NCBI RefSeq assembly: GCF_000372725.1
Contig: NW_005199770.1
Coordinates: 491,063 to 555,062 of the forward strand
Length of the DNA: 64,000 nt
Reading direction: 5' to 3'
DNA from: Emiliania huxleyi CCMP1516
Taxonomy: Eukaryota; Haptophyta; Isochrysidales; Noelaerhabdaceae
Below the pieces are notes generated by a model. The model did not search any database. It saw only the letters and a program-made list of their open reading frames with translations, and was not told the origin of the DNA. Position numbers and translations under genes: made by a program. Below, piece after piece: positions 19,055 through 30,484 of the stretch (positions are counted from its first letter, which is position 1; each line of letters begins with the position of its first letter).

Positions 19055-20002
19055 ATGCCGTCGCCGGACGCGGCGGCGAGGCACACGGGCGCCGGCGTGG
19101 CGCGTCGGCAGGCCCACCACGAGCGGATGCGCGACGAGCGCGCTCGGGAAGCGGCCGCGGGTGACGCGGAGCTTCCGCCGGAGGACGACGCGGTCGAGAT
19201 GGCGAGCGCCGTCCACGTGCTGGACAGCGTGGCGGAGGTGGGCCCGAACTACACTCTGCTGCGCAGCAAGGAGACGAAGGCGAAGCGGCGGAAGCGAAAG
19301 CGCGAGGATGCCAGGGCGGCGCTCGACGGCCACACTGTCCTGTCCACCGGATCGCGCCTCGAGATCTTCTGCGACAGCGAGCGGTGGTACCCTGCGACCG
19401 TCATGGCGCGGGAGGAGGACCGGGACGGACGGATCGTGCACGAGGTCGAGTACGACGGCTACTCGGATCGGCGGTGGTGGCACATGCTGGACGACGAGCG
19501 GTGGCGCGCCGTCCCAGAGCAGGCCGGCGCGGGCGCAGGCGGCGCTGCCGCAGATGGGGATGGGGATGTGGCGATGGACCGCGTGGACGGCGAGCATGGC
19601 GCCCGTGCCGCGGGCGACGCCGAGGCGGCCGAGGTGCGGCCGGCGCCGCCTCCTGTGCGCCGGGGCGTGCGGCGCAGCGCGCTGGCGGACGCCCTCGAGG
19701 CGGAGGATGACGAGCAGCAGGACGAGGCTGCGCGTGGCGATGGGCGGCCGATGCTAGCGCCCCACGGGCCGGCGCTGTCGGCGCACCTTATTTTTCACAA
19801 TAGGAGACAAAAAAAGAAATGGCCGCGCCGGATCGGACCGCCGCAAGCGGCGTGGCGTGGAGCGGTTGAGCATCCCTCCGGGGGGCCCTCTGCGCCGGGG
19901 AGGCGTTGTTGGAGGCTAGGACGCAAGCGTCCGTCGCCTTTTTCAAACTCGGGTCCCACTCCGCTACGCTCCGACCCGAATTTGGAGGGCCATGAAATTT
20001 AG
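19055..20002 (+). CDS. Tudor-like domain protein (tentative)
   Basis: From ATG 19055 the frame encodes an acidic, basic and charged N-terminal part with an NLS-like cluster (KETKAKRRKRKREDARAALD). It then has a Tudor-like barrel: STGSRLEIFCDSERWYPATV, DGRIVHEVEYDGYSDRRWWH, MLDDERWRAV. Such domains bind methylated Lys or Arg on histones and other proteins. The Ala/Asp-rich C-terminal part looks coding to about 19780. Beyond that (after GPALSAHL) the composition changes to an AT-richer stretch, so the last 70 codons may be read-through of intron or UTR. No partner domain is seen. Confidence 0.5.
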   Translation: MPSPDAAARHTGAGVARRQAHHERMRDERAREAAAGDAELPPEDDAVEMASAVHVLDSVAEVGPNYTLLRSKETKAKRRKRKREDARAALDGHTVLSTGSRLEIFCDSERWYPATVMAREEDRDGRIVHEVEYDGYSDRRWWHMLDDERWRAVPEQAGAGAGGAAADGDGDVAMDRVDGEHGARAAGDAEAAEVRPAPPPVRRGVRRSALADALEAEDDEQQDEAARGDGRPMLAPHGPALSAHLIFHNRRQKKKWPRRIGPPQAAWRGAVEHPSGGPSAPGRRCWRLGRKRPSPFSNSGPTPLRSDPNLEGHEI

Positions 20003-20711
20003 GGTGTTGCTGCGCAAAAGGGGCGGGGCGCGGGCGTTTGCGGCGGGCCGAGAGCTCTTTCTAGAGATCAGACCTTTCGATGGTTCATGTGCTTTCTAGA
20101 GAGAGATTTTTAGCATATCTATCTACGTCATGTTTCATGAGGCACGACACGCGGTGGTGGAGCTGGTGGAGCTGTCAGCTGATCGATCCAAGCGGGTGGG
20201 GAGTGGGGGGCATGGCTGGGCATGCAGGTTCACAGCTGCGAGGGCCAACCAAGGGATTCGGTGGTATCTAATGATATAAGGGCCCAGCGAAGCGCCGGAC
20301 GGCACACGCCACCAGCGGAAGTGCCCCCAGAACTCGCGGACCCGAGACTGCCGCTCTCGGCACAGCAGAAACGCGAGCGCCGCGCCGCGCAGCGCGTTGC
20401 CGAGGCTCAGGACGCGGCTCGCGGGCAGCGCAAACCGCCCGGCGCCGAGCCGGTGCTAGGCCGCCTCCGCTGCGCCTGCTTCCTTGCGCGCCGCTGGACG
20501 TCGGCCGAGAAGACCGCTTCCCTCTGGGGACCCGACTCCGCGAAGATCGCGCGCGCGTCGTGAGTGGCGGCGCGCGCGCGATCTCCGTTCCCGGGCACGC
20601 CGGTCGCAGTGGCATGGGATCCCAGGCTCAAAAGCGCTCCCGTCAACAGCGAGCGAGCGCCGCCGCTGCTCCTCCTCCCGCCGCCGCTCACCGAGACTCG
20701 GTGCCGCCGTT

Positions 20712-20747
<36 letters not shown>

Positions 20748-21258
20748 TCGCGCCTCGCCTCCGTCACCGCCGCCCTCCATCTCGCAGCGGCGCGTCCCTC
20801 TGATGGCGCGGGCGCCTCGCTCACCGGCGCCTCGCCGCCGCCCCCCCCTCTTCTCGCGCCGCTCCGCTCGTGGCCGCCGCCTCCCCTGTCAATCCCGCCG
20901 CCTCCCCTGTCAATCCCGCCGCCTCCCCTGTCATCCCGCCGCCCGCACCACCGCCGCCACCGCCTCGCGCCTCGCCGCCGCCGCCACCGACCGCCCTCCC
21001 CTGCGCCGCTGAGCGCGGTGCAGGGGGCGAGCCCCCGCTGCGCAGCCTCACCGCAGTGCACTGCGCTCTCCGCGCCCCTGACGATTAGTGAGAAGGTGGT
21101 GTTGCACAGCATGGAGCTCGGCGAGCGTTTAGCGAGCCCCTCAGCTAGTCCGTAAAACGCGAATTTTTTTCTGCGCTGTGTCGTCCCTGTGTATGCCCGT
21201 ATGCCCGTCCACGGAAGTACAGACGACGACCTAGGAGGTGCCCTCGATATATGAGCCG
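20003..21258. other. No supported gene; low-complexity GC repeats
   Basis: The part at 20640-21010 is dominated by CCG/CCT runs with a 21-base unit (CTCCCCTGTCAATCCCGCCG, about 20881-20945) repeated three times. A frame at 20250-20563 (for example AQQKRERRAAQRVAEAQDAA) could be an exon of an unknown gene but has no other support. GAGAGATTTTTAGCATATC near 20098 resembles motifs at 38940 and 48960. Confidence 0.45.
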
Positions 21259-23828
21259 ATGTCCTCCTTCTCCTCACCGGCCGGCCGTCGCGACGCGGAG
21301 CACAGGAGGGCATTCTCGGTCACCGCGGCGCACCTACTCACGGAGGAGTTTGTCGCTCTCAGCTCCGAGGCGGAGCTGCAGCGAACGGGCTTCACGCTGC
21401 GAGACCGGGACTCGAGCAGTGAGCACCTTCGGATCCACTCCCTGGTCGAGCTCGAGTTCAAGCGGAACTACATCACTCCGGGCGGCAACCAGCTCCGGCG
21501 CGTGGCGAGGGATAAGGCCGTGCTAGGTCCAAATAAGATCGAGCTCCCGATCAACGCTCAGGGAGACCTGAGCGGCCGCTGCTCGCCGGGAGTGCGCCCC
21601 GAGTCTGACAACAACAACAAGCCGCCAGCGGCGGCCGTCGTCCGGCCTCCCCGCCGCGCCACGAGCAGCGGCGTCGGGCCTCCTCCGCTGGCGATGCAGC
21701 GGAGCGCGGCAGCCTCCACGATGATGCCAGCCATGGCGGAGGAGGGGCCGGCGGCGCGTGGGATCCCTCCGATCAAGCCCGAGGAGCTGCGGACGTACCG
21801 CCTCTTCTTCAGCTCCCTCGCCGCCGCGATCCAGAGCGATACGATTGGCCGCGCGCAAGCGGAGCCCGTCCTCGCCAACACTCAGCTGCCGCGCGACGAG
21901 GTCGACTACATCTGGTCCATCTGCGACGGCGACGGGGACGGCGCCATTTCCGCGGACAGCTCGCCGAGAGCTGTGAATCGCTGCTCAAGAGACGGATGAT
22001 TATGATAGGCCGCCTCCGGGCGGACGAGCTTGCAATCGCGCTGCACATCGCCGCCGCCCGCTTCGGAGGGTTGCCCCTCCCCCAGCCGCGGCCGGTCGAG
22101 CAGTTTGTGCTCGCGCTTTTCCCGCCGTCGGAGAGGGCGAGCGCCGCCGCCACGATCGCCGCAGGGAGCGAGCGATTGCGAGGCGGCGGCGAGGGCGGCG
22201 GCGAGGGCGGCGGCGAGGGCGGCGGAGGCGAGGCGGGTCCGTCGCGCCGCGGCTCTTTCGACTCTCAGGCGAGCCTGGCGGAGCGAGGCGAGACGAGCAG
22301 AGGCGCGAGCGGGCCCGGCAGCAGGCGGGTGAGCGGGTCCGCGTCTCCGCGGTCCGGCCACCGCCGCAACGCCAGCTACGGCAGCGGCGGCGCCGGTCCG
22401 GGCAGCCGCGGGGACGACTGGCTCGTCCCGTCGCTGCCTCCCACGCCGGCGGAGCTCGACGCCGTGTCGGGCATGGCACTGGCCGACGAGGCTGGCACGC
22501 CGCTCGCCAACGCGCTCTACTACGTCAGGCTGCTCACGGCGGAGCCGACGTGGGAGGACCTGTCCGGCCTCGAGCGGACCCTCGTGCGACTGCCCACCGA
22601 CTCGGACGAGTGGCTGCACAGCTTCCTCGAGCTCGACGGGCTGCAGGGCCTCCTCGACGTGCTCTCGCACTCGCTGCAAAAGGCGAGCCGGCCGAGACAC
22701 GGCGGCCGACCGCTCATTCGAACGGGTTCCATGACCGCTCGTTGCGGTGGCTAGGCGACCACGACGGCCGACGACACAACGCCAGACGACTTGCGCGTGC
22801 AGGGCCGCTGCATAGCTTGCGTCGCGCTGCTCGCTTGCCGCCGCGTCGCCCTCACCAGGCTGCTCGAGGAGAAGGGCGCCGTCAACATCATCGTTGGTGC
22901 CGTCGACGTGCGGTCGCGCCGCGTGCAGCAGCAGGTCCTGCAGGTCCTCCTCCGCATCGTGTACCAGCCCGCGGGCACGCGGCTCGTGCTCGACGCGCTG
23001 GACCTGCTGCGCGACGAGGACGCCGGCGAGCTGCGGCTGAAGCGGCTCGAGGTCTGCTTCCGCAACGCGGCCGACCTCGAGTACGCCCTCGGCATGCTCC
23101 GCCTCTTTTGCGTGATGCTAAACGGGCCCGCGCCGGACGGGGTGCAGCGCGAGGTGCTGCTGGAGCTGTCGAGCCTCGACGTGCTCACCACGGCGGTGAA
23201 CCACCCCTTCGCCATCGAGCCGCCGTTCGCGCAGCAGCTGCGCCTGCTCCGCTCCGCCATCGAGCGGCTCGCGCCCTCCACGCCCGCGCGGCTCGCTCCG
23301 ATCGAGCCGCCGGCCGCCCTGATGCAGCGGGCGGCCGAGCCGGCCGTCGGCGGGAGCTCGTCGACGCTCGCTTCGCTTCGCGCCTTTATCGAGCGAGACC
23401 TGACCCTCGCGCGAGCCGAGAGCGCCATGGGTGGCGGCGGAGCCGGTGGAACACTCGGCGGCGGCAGCGGGGGGCTGGGCGGTGGCGGCGGCGGGCTGGG
23501 CGTAGAGGCGACGGACACGGGCGGGTTCCGCATGCGTGCCGGCGGTGGCGCCCGCCTCGTTGAGCAACGTCTCGTCGAGGCCCTCTCCTACGGGCGGCAG
23601 ACCGACGGCGCCGCCTTCGCCTCCAACCTGCAGCAGCTGGGCGCCCTCCTCGGTTCGGACGAGGCGTTCGGGCGAGCCATCCGGGCGCTCGTCGAGAGAG
23701 GAGTCGCGCACTCGGCCGCCGACCGGCACTCCACTCGGCTGCAGCCACCGGTCGTCACGGAAGCGGCGTCCCCCCCGCCGCCGCCGTCCGAGGCGCTGAC
23801 ACCGCCACCGCTGACTGCGGCGGCGCCG

Positions 23829-23859
<31 letters not shown>

Positions 23860-26415
23860 CCCCAGCGCCGCCGCCCCCCGCGCCCCCGCCCCCGCCCAAG
23901 GCTCCCGGCGCACCCGGCGCTCTGGCGGCCAGCGTGCCCCGCCTGCGTCCGCTGCACTGGCGGAGGCTCCCTCTGTCGGACGTCGAGGCCGAGGGCGCCG
24001 CGTGGGCGGCGGTGCGAGAGAAAGCGGCCGCGGTCGACCTGAACCTCGAGCGGCTCGCGAGCCTCTTTGGAGAGAGGACGGCGCCGGCACGGCAGTCGGG
24101 CGGGGCGGCGCGCAAAGGGCCGGCGCGGGCGCGGCAGGGAGGCGGCGACGGCAGCGCCCCATCGTCGCAGCCGCGGGGCGGAGAGGCGGCGGAGAGCGCC
24201 GAGGTCTGCCTGCTCACCACGACCCGGTCGCAGCACCTGCTCATCACGCTCAGCCGCTTCAGCCGCGCGGCCACGATGCGCGGCGGTGAGGTGGGAGAGG
24301 GCGGGCCGACGATGCTGGTGCTGCGAGCCGTCGTCGAGCTCGACCCGCTGGTGCTCGCGGCGGACGACCTGCCCAAGCTGCTCTCCTGCCTGCCTTCGGA
24401 GGAGGAGGAGGCGGCGCTCGCCTCCTTCGGCGGCGACCCGCTCACCCTCGCCACGGCCGACTACTTGCAGTGGCGGCTGCTCAAGCTGACGCGCACGCGG
24501 GCGCGGCTGGAGGTCTACCTGACCGCCACCACCCTCGAGGCGCAGTGCCGCACGCTCAGCCGGCAGCTCGACCACGTCTGCGCGGGCTGCGAGCAGTTGC
24601 TCCACTCGCCGCTGCTGCTCCACACGCTTGGTCTCATCCTCGCCCTCGGCAACGCGATGAACTGCCGCTCGGCGCGGCTCGGCAGCGCGGGCGGGTTCGG
24701 GCTCGAGATCTTGGCGTCGCTGATGGGAGTCAAGGCGACGCCGGTGCCGCCGCAGGGCGGCGGCCCTCCCGCGCAGACGACGACGACGCTGATGCACTTC
24801 GTGGCGCGGCAGCTGGCCGCGCGCGGCGTGAAGGCGGCCGAGCTGAAGGCGGAGCTGCAGAGCGTTCCCAACGCCGCGAACGTCGACTTCGAGGAGACGG
24901 CGCGTGAGTGCGAGGAGCTCCTCGCGCAGAAGGACGGGCTGCGGCGCGAGCTCGTCTTCGCAATCGACGAGATGAGGGAGCGCGGCGAGCTGCCGGACGG
25001 CGGAGGCGGAGCCTCGGGTGGCCGCGGCGACGGTGCCGCGGGCGGCAAAGCTGCGAGCGAGGAGGGGCCGACGCAGGCAGGGGCGCCGGAGGGGGAGGAG
25101 CGGACGGCGGGACGGGTGGGGGAAGGGGAGGATGCGGCGGGGAAGACTCCTCCGGACGACGAGGCGGCGGTGGCGAAGGCATGCCGGGCGGTGGCGGAGG
25201 CGCACCTGCACGAGGTGGCGCCGCCTCTGATTGGGGAGGGGTTCGACCCGGAGGCGGTGGCGTGTTTCGCCACGCGTCGGTTCGTCTCGCGTCTCGGCGA
25301 CGTCGAGCCGGACGCGAAGGCCCGGCCGCCGGCGCTCGACATTTCGCCTCCCTGAACCTTCTCTGAACCTTCTCTGAACCTCCCTGTAGGCCCGGCTGTC
25401 GAAGCTCGAGGCTTCGCTCGCCGCGGCGCGCGACGCGCTGGAGAAGGTCGCGACAGCCTACGGGCGCGCGGCGGGCGGCGCGAAGGCGTCGGTCGAGGTG
25501 ACGGCGCGCAGCCACTTGCGCGAGTTGACCAACTTTCTGGCCGCGCTCGAGAAGGCGGACAAGGACAACCGGCGCGAAGCCGACCGCGAGGCGAAGCTGT
25601 CCCGGCTGCGCGCCTCGCGCCTCTCGGTGGGCCGCGTCACCTCCGCGGAGCGCGTCTCCTCCTTCTCCTCCCTCTCGCCGTCGAGGGAGACGTCGCGCGA
25701 CGCGATGCGGCCAGCGCCCCCGCCGGCCGAGGAGGACGAGGCGCGAAAGGCGCACCGGCAGAAGCTCGCGGAGGCGGCCGCAAAGGCTGCCGCCAAGGCC
25801 GCGGCATCGGCAGCAGCAACGGCCGCTGCGGCGACAGGTCCTTCCTCTGTGGGCCTTGCGCCTGCCGCACCGGATTCGGCAGCTGCTGCCGCGGCGGCCT
25901 TGACTGCCGCCACGGCGGGTCCTGCGCCACCAGCAGAGACACCGGAGGGCGCCCCCGCCGCCGCATCCCTCGCCTCGACGACACTCGCACGGCCGCGCGC
26001 GCCGCTTGGGAGGCGGCACAAGTCGACGAGGCGGCCTGTGGGCGGAGCCGCTGGCGAGGAGGCCCCCTCGCCTCGCGCCGCAGGGCAGCTTCCGCCCGCC
26101 GTCACCGACGAGGGCGACGCCCGACCCGCGGGTGGCGAGGGGCAGGCGCGGAGCGCGCACCCGTCCAACCTCACCGGGGCGCTGGCGAGGCTGAGCGCGA
26201 GGGTGTCCGAGGAGGAGGACGGCTCCAGCGAGGCGGCGGCGGCGGACGACCCGGACCGGGCTCCCTCTCCGCCCGGCCGAGAGGTGCCGCAGCCAAGCCC
26301 CGGCGTCGACGGGGCGGGAGCGGAAGATGGGGCGGCAGCCGCGGCCGAGGACCCCTTGGACAAGAGCAGTATGACTCACACCGGGTCCGATTACGGCGAC
26401 GATGACTATTTTTAG
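21259..26415 (+). CDS. Formin (FH1-FH2) with an N-terminal EH domain
   Basis: This large multi-exon gene reads, in order: a leader of about 170 residues; an EH domain (RTYRLFFSSLAAAIQSDTIG, LPRDEVDYIWSICDGDGDGA with an EF-hand-like DGDGDG loop, then DELAIALHIAAARFGGLPLP after an intron); a GBD/FH3-type armadillo region (LHSFLELDGLQGLLDVLSHS, VNIIVGAVDVRSRRVQQQVL); a long polyproline FH1 (about 23770-23900); an FH2 domain (LRPLHWRRLPLSDVEAEGAA, LLITLSRFSRAAT, LLLHTLGLILALGNAMN, GFGLEILASLMGVKAT, FVARQLAARGVKAAELKAEL, FDPEAVACF); and a basic, Ala-rich tail. The end of the EH domain and the start of the formin armadillo region share one open frame (21996-22754), so the fusion does not depend on guessed splicing there. 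Formins nucleate and elongate actin; EH domains bind NPF motifs on endocytic proteins. Introns lie near 21950-22020, 22690-22800 and 25355-25390. Confidence 0.85.
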
Positions 26416-26779
26416 ACCTATGCAGACCTTCGAGCACGAGCGAGTTGCGATCCCTCGATGGACAATGCCCTGTGTGCCTCCAACATCCACATAGTCCAGC
26501 GCATGTCCACTATGGGTTCATCATAATACATAAATGACATGCACATACGTGCGAGACCTCGGGCTCGCGGATGCGAATCACGCCCCAACACTGTTCACAC
26601 AAAAACACAACCGGACCCAAGACGGACAAGCTCAGACAGTCGAGAAAGGGAAGGGGTACAACACTGTTCACAAGGAGTCCCCATTATGCCGTCGGCCCCT
26701 CACGGATCCACAAAGGCATCAGCCGGTTGCCGCGCTCTGTAAGCGGCAACCACAGCCACCGCTAGTGCTCGCCGCACGT

Positions 26780-27709
26780 ATGGCATCGGTCACCTCGCTG
26801 CGAAAGCTGCTTGACGCCATCGTCGGCGAGGAGGGTTCAGCGAGGTCCAAGTTTGTCGACGGCACTGTGCTGCAGACCATCTCGACGCTCACGCTTGGCC
26901 AGCCGTTTGAGGTCTGGAAGACGCGGATGGGACGGCACAGGACAGAGACGACCGTGGGCTCATTCAGGCACATACTGCACAGCGGAGGCGTCCGCGCATT
27001 TTACGCCGGCACTGGGCCGAAGCTGGTTGAGAGCGCCACAAAGGGCGGCGTGCTGCTGGTCGCCAAGGACGCGATCCAGGAGAGCTTGAAGGGTGCGGGC
27101 GTCTCGTCAACCACCGCTGGCTTCGTGGGCGGCGCGGGCGGCGGCGTCGCGCAGACCGTGGTGATGGGGCCCTGCACCTATCTTGTCACTGCGATGGTGC
27201 TCGGCAAGGAGCAGTCGGTGTGGGGCATCATGCGGCGCACCTGGGCCAGCAAGGGCCTCCTCGGCTTCTACCCGGGCGGCTCAGCCATCGCCGCGCGGCA
27301 GGCGAGCAACTGGGCGAGCCGCGTCGGCTTCACCGAGGCGGTGCGGACCAAGATGAAGGCGGCGCACGGCGACCCGACGCGGCGGCTCTCGATACACGAG
27401 GAGTGCTGGGCGGGCATCATCGGCGGCGTCCTTTCGTGCTGGAACCACCCCTTTGAGGTCGCGCGGATCGAGATGCAGGCGCGCGCGCTCTCGGGGGAGC
27501 CGGCAGTGGGGATGATTGCGGTGCTGCGCCAGGTCCACGCAGAGAGCGGCGTGGGCGGCCTCTTTCAGGGTCTGATCCCGAGGATGGGAACCAACGTGTG
27601 GCTAACCCTGTTCCTCGTCTCGGGGGCGAACATCGTGAAGCAGTGCCGCGAGGGCTCCACAGAGGCAATCTGCACGGCGAGCGCAAACCCGCAGCACCAC
27701 TGTGCGTGA
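26780..27709 (+). CDS. Mitochondrial carrier, Yhm2-like (citrate/2-oxoglutarate type)
   Basis: A 309-residue, intron-free member of the SLC25 family in the inner mitochondrial membrane. Three repeats of about 100 residues are visible. Signature helices are GQPFEVWKTRMG (repeat 1), a degenerate GPCTYLVTAMVLG (repeat 2) and NHPFEVARIEMQ (repeat 3). A missing Px[DE]xx[KR] signature in repeat 2, with CT in its place, is a feature known from yeast Yhm2-type carriers, which exchange citrate for 2-oxoglutarate. FYAGTGPKLVESATKGGVLL matches the corresponding loop. The ATG at 26780 is chosen because the sequence upstream in the same frame does not resemble a carrier. The substrate assignment is inference. 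Confidence 0.8.
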   Translation: MASVTSLRKLLDAIVGEEGSARSKFVDGTVLQTISTLTLGQPFEVWKTRMGRHRTETTVGSFRHILHSGGVRAFYAGTGPKLVESATKGGVLLVAKDAIQESLKGAGVSSTTAGFVGGAGGGVAQTVVMGPCTYLVTAMVLGKEQSVWGIMRRTWASKGLLGFYPGGSAIAARQASNWASRVGFTEAVRTKMKAAHGDPTRRLSIHEECWAGIIGGVLSCWNHPFEVARIEMQARALSGEPAVGMIAVLRQVHAESGVGGLFQGLIPRMGTNVWLTLFLVSGANIVKQCREGSTEAICTASANPQHHCA

Positions 27710-27987
27710 CCGAGTCCACCCTAGAGTCCACCGAGTCGCGAGACCGAGAGTCTGCCCCCGAGAGGAGGCCTCGTCGTTCTCCCGTGAGCCGTGACCTGAG
27801 GTTTAGTTCCTTGACACACACCAGACCTCGGGAAACCGAGCCGTGTGCAGGTACAGTGTTGCTATTATTTTGTCCAGTACTCTGTATACTGTTGCAAGTC
27901 TCGTAGAAGTTTGAGAGTGAGAAGTGTCGGAGATCGCTCGCTCTCGCCACTCGCGCGCATCTCCAGTTCTCCACACATCGAACACGG

Positions 27988-30007
27988 TTACTGCACAAGG
28001 CAGCTGCAGCCGCCCGCGCCCTCGACTTGCGGGGCCTCGTCCGGCACGTCCGGCGCCGGGCACGGCGTGAGCTTCGCTGCCTCCACCACAGAGATGTGCA
28101 TCCGCGCCCTCGCCGGGCGACCCAGGAAGTTCACGCCGCGGCTCGCTGCTTGCGGCGAGTCTCGGGCAGCGCGCGTGGCGGCGAAGCTCCCCTCCTTCCG
28201 CGCCTTGGCGAAGGCCTCCGCGGTCGAGCAGATGCTGAGCGTTGTGAAGAGGTCGGCCCACTGCTCGAAGCCTATCCAGAAGGTGCCGTCCGCCGCCGCG
28301 CTGAAGCCCACCGCGTCCGCTACCTCGGGGTGCCTCCCCCACAGCGGCGAAGCGTCGCCCCAATCGCCCCTCCACTCCACCTCATTGCCCCACGGATTGC
28401 GGAGCTGCAGCAGTCGGAAGCCGCCCGCCTCGACCGCCCGCAGCACCGAGTAGGCGTGGTCAGTGACGAGCTCGTCGCGCCGCCGCACCTCGAGCGTCCG
28501 CTGCCCGGCCACCTGGTGGACAGCGGTCGGGGCTGGGGGTGGGCTTGGGGCCAGCGGCGGTGAGGGGTTGCGTCAGGTTTGGGGTTGGGTGTCGGGAGAG
28601 GGGGGGGGAGATCGCCTTCTCCACTCCTCCGGTCGTGACGACGTGCCGGCTTGCGAGCGCGTCCAGCACCCCGCGCCAGATATCGTCGGCGCCACGCTCG
28701 TCGCCTGGCGTGCCGATCAGGAAGACCTTTCCCGGGCTGCGCGCCGCGCCGCTCGCAGCGAGCCGCTCGCGCTCGAGCCGAAAGGCGCCCCACCGCAAGC
28801 CGCGCGAGTCGACCCGCTGGAAGACCTGCACCGGCTGGCTCGGCCCGAGGAGCAGCTGCAGCGCCCACGCGGAGGAGCCGCCGACCAGGGCGCCGTACGA
28901 GCCGCAGTACTTCGCGACCGCCTTTTCGAGCAGCATCGCCCACTCCTCGCCGCTCGCGCCCGGCGACGTCGCGTTGCTGCCCGCGAAAAGGGTCTCGGGG
29001 TGTCCCCAGTTCCAGCTGGAGGGGATCGTGTCGTCGATCGTGGTGCTCACCCACTCGCCGGCCTCCGCCGAGAACAGGCGGAGGGTGTAGGCGCCGGTGT
29101 CGCTCGCCTGCTCCTCGAGGAAAAGCGACTCGATCAGCTCGGGATGCTCCGCAACGCACGCCAGCGACGCAAGCAGGAAGCAGTCGCCAATAGAGCCCTG
29201 CAGCAGGTCGCCCGGGCCGATGCCGTCGAAAAGGTCTGAGTCGGTGCCGGCGAGGGCACCCGCGCGGAGCCAGCAGTCGACCTTGGTCGGCGCATCCCAC
29301 CCCGCCGCGGACCCCAGCGAGCTCTGCTCTGGCGGAAAGCTGGCGTCAATGTACTTGCCGTCGCTCCTCGGGTCGGGCGGTGCCGGCGCGCTCGTCACGC
29401 AGCGGATGTCAGGAGCAGCGAGCCAGCCGCTCTGACTGCTCGCGACAAGCCAGCCGTGCGCAGGCGCTAGCTCGGGAAGCCAAGCGTCGGTCTCCACGCG
29501 GACGTAACCCCCGGCCGACGAGCCTCGCGGGAGGGAGTCGCCAACCCACCAGCTGCCGATGGCGTAGAAGAGGTAGCTGACGTTGCCGCCCGTGACCTTG
29601 CGGTACACATAGCGCGAGTTGAGCAGGTCTGCGCCACGCACGAACTTTCCAAGCGACCCGGAGTTGACGCCGCCGGGCGTCTTGCCCACGATGAAGACTT
29701 CGGCGGCGGCGGAGGCGAGCGGGCTGGTCGCCACACAGCGAAGATTAGGAGCATCGAGCCACTCGCCGTCGTAGACCTTCCACGTCGCCGTGATCTTGTC
29801 GGGCGTAGCCGCGTCGTCCTCAACGTAGAGGTAGCCCGACCATTCGCCGGGCGTCGCCCCGACCCACCAGCGGCCCCGCGAGTAATGCAGGAAGCGGGAC
29901 GGGTCGCTCGTGAAGGTGTAGACCTTCGCTCGCCGAGTCCGCTTGTACTCGCCCAGCAGACTCGCGTTGGCGCCCTTGGGGGTCGATCCAACGAGGTACA
30001 TGGACAT
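27988..30007 (-). CDS. Calpain-type cysteine protease with two N-terminal beta repeats and a CaaX-like end
   Basis: The first exon starts at ATG 30007. Residues 1-92 and 103-204 are two copies of a WW-containing beta domain (FLHYSRGRWWVGATPGEWSG and FYAIGSWWVGDSLPRGSSAG). The calpain catalytic core follows. Cys276 lies in GDLLQGSIGDCFLLASLACV; the His lies in DHAYSVLRAVEAGGFRLLQL and the Asn in LRNPWGNEVEWRGDWGDAS, both in the second exon. The exons join over 28513-28615, a 103-nt intron that appears to start with GC (GAGAAG/GCGATC) and end CCACCAG. The short tail ends CSCLVQ, and CLVQ fits a CaaX prenylation box with extra cysteines nearby, so membrane anchoring is likely. No EF-hands are seen. 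Calpains are cytosolic proteases, usually Ca2+-regulated. Confidence 0.88.
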
Positions 30008-30129
30008 TGTGCGTGCTCAGCGCGCAGCAGAGTCCGAATCTAGCTGCGTGCAGCTGTGGCTTTGTACAGCAAGGCGGGGCTACGAGGACGTGAAATGCGG
30101 CGTTGCGTTCTCACATAAAAACGCAGACA

Positions 30130-30218
30130 CGGCCCGGCTGAGGCTTGGAACCACCCACCCACCCGACCTCACGGCCCGGCTGAGGCTTGGAACCACCCAC
30201 CCACCCCCACCCACCTCA
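30130..30218. repeat. Tandem duplication, about 44 bases
   Basis: CGGCCCGGCTGAGGCTTGGA followed by ACCACCCACCCACCC occurs twice in tandem, just upstream of a family A copy. Confidence 0.85.
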
Positions 30219-30224
30219 CCTTTT

Positions 30225-30300
30225 TCAAAGAAAGAAAGAAAACGGACAACCCAAGGGAGAGATGGGAGGACGGCACGCCGCCACCACGCAGGGATTTTAA
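30225..30300 (+). repeat. Dispersed repeat family A, full copy
   Basis: AAGAAAGAAAGAAAACGGAC, CCAAGGGAGAGATGGGAGGA and CGGCACGCCGCCACCACGCA then GGGATTTTAA. A diverged reverse copy of the dispersed 20-mer (AGTGCCAGTGCGCGCGCC) follows about 25 bases later. Confidence 0.85.
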
Positions 30301-30484
30301 TCACCTTTTTCTCGGTAGTGCCAGTGCGCGCGCCGGCCAATTCTGGCTCGCAGATTCTTTTCTCTCGGCCCGGATGTACATACACATTGGGATCTAGCGT
30401 GACGCCGGCGTGACGCGGGTGTGTCCTCGAACACCATCAGGATTCCTCCCTAGTCAGGATCCTGCGACTGGCGGTTGATACCAC

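Noticed and set aside
23118-26490. Very long minus-strand frames (up to 697 residues) across the formin
   Set aside because: Arg-rich antisense reading of the GC-biased formin exons. The plus strand carries the FH1/FH2 motifs.
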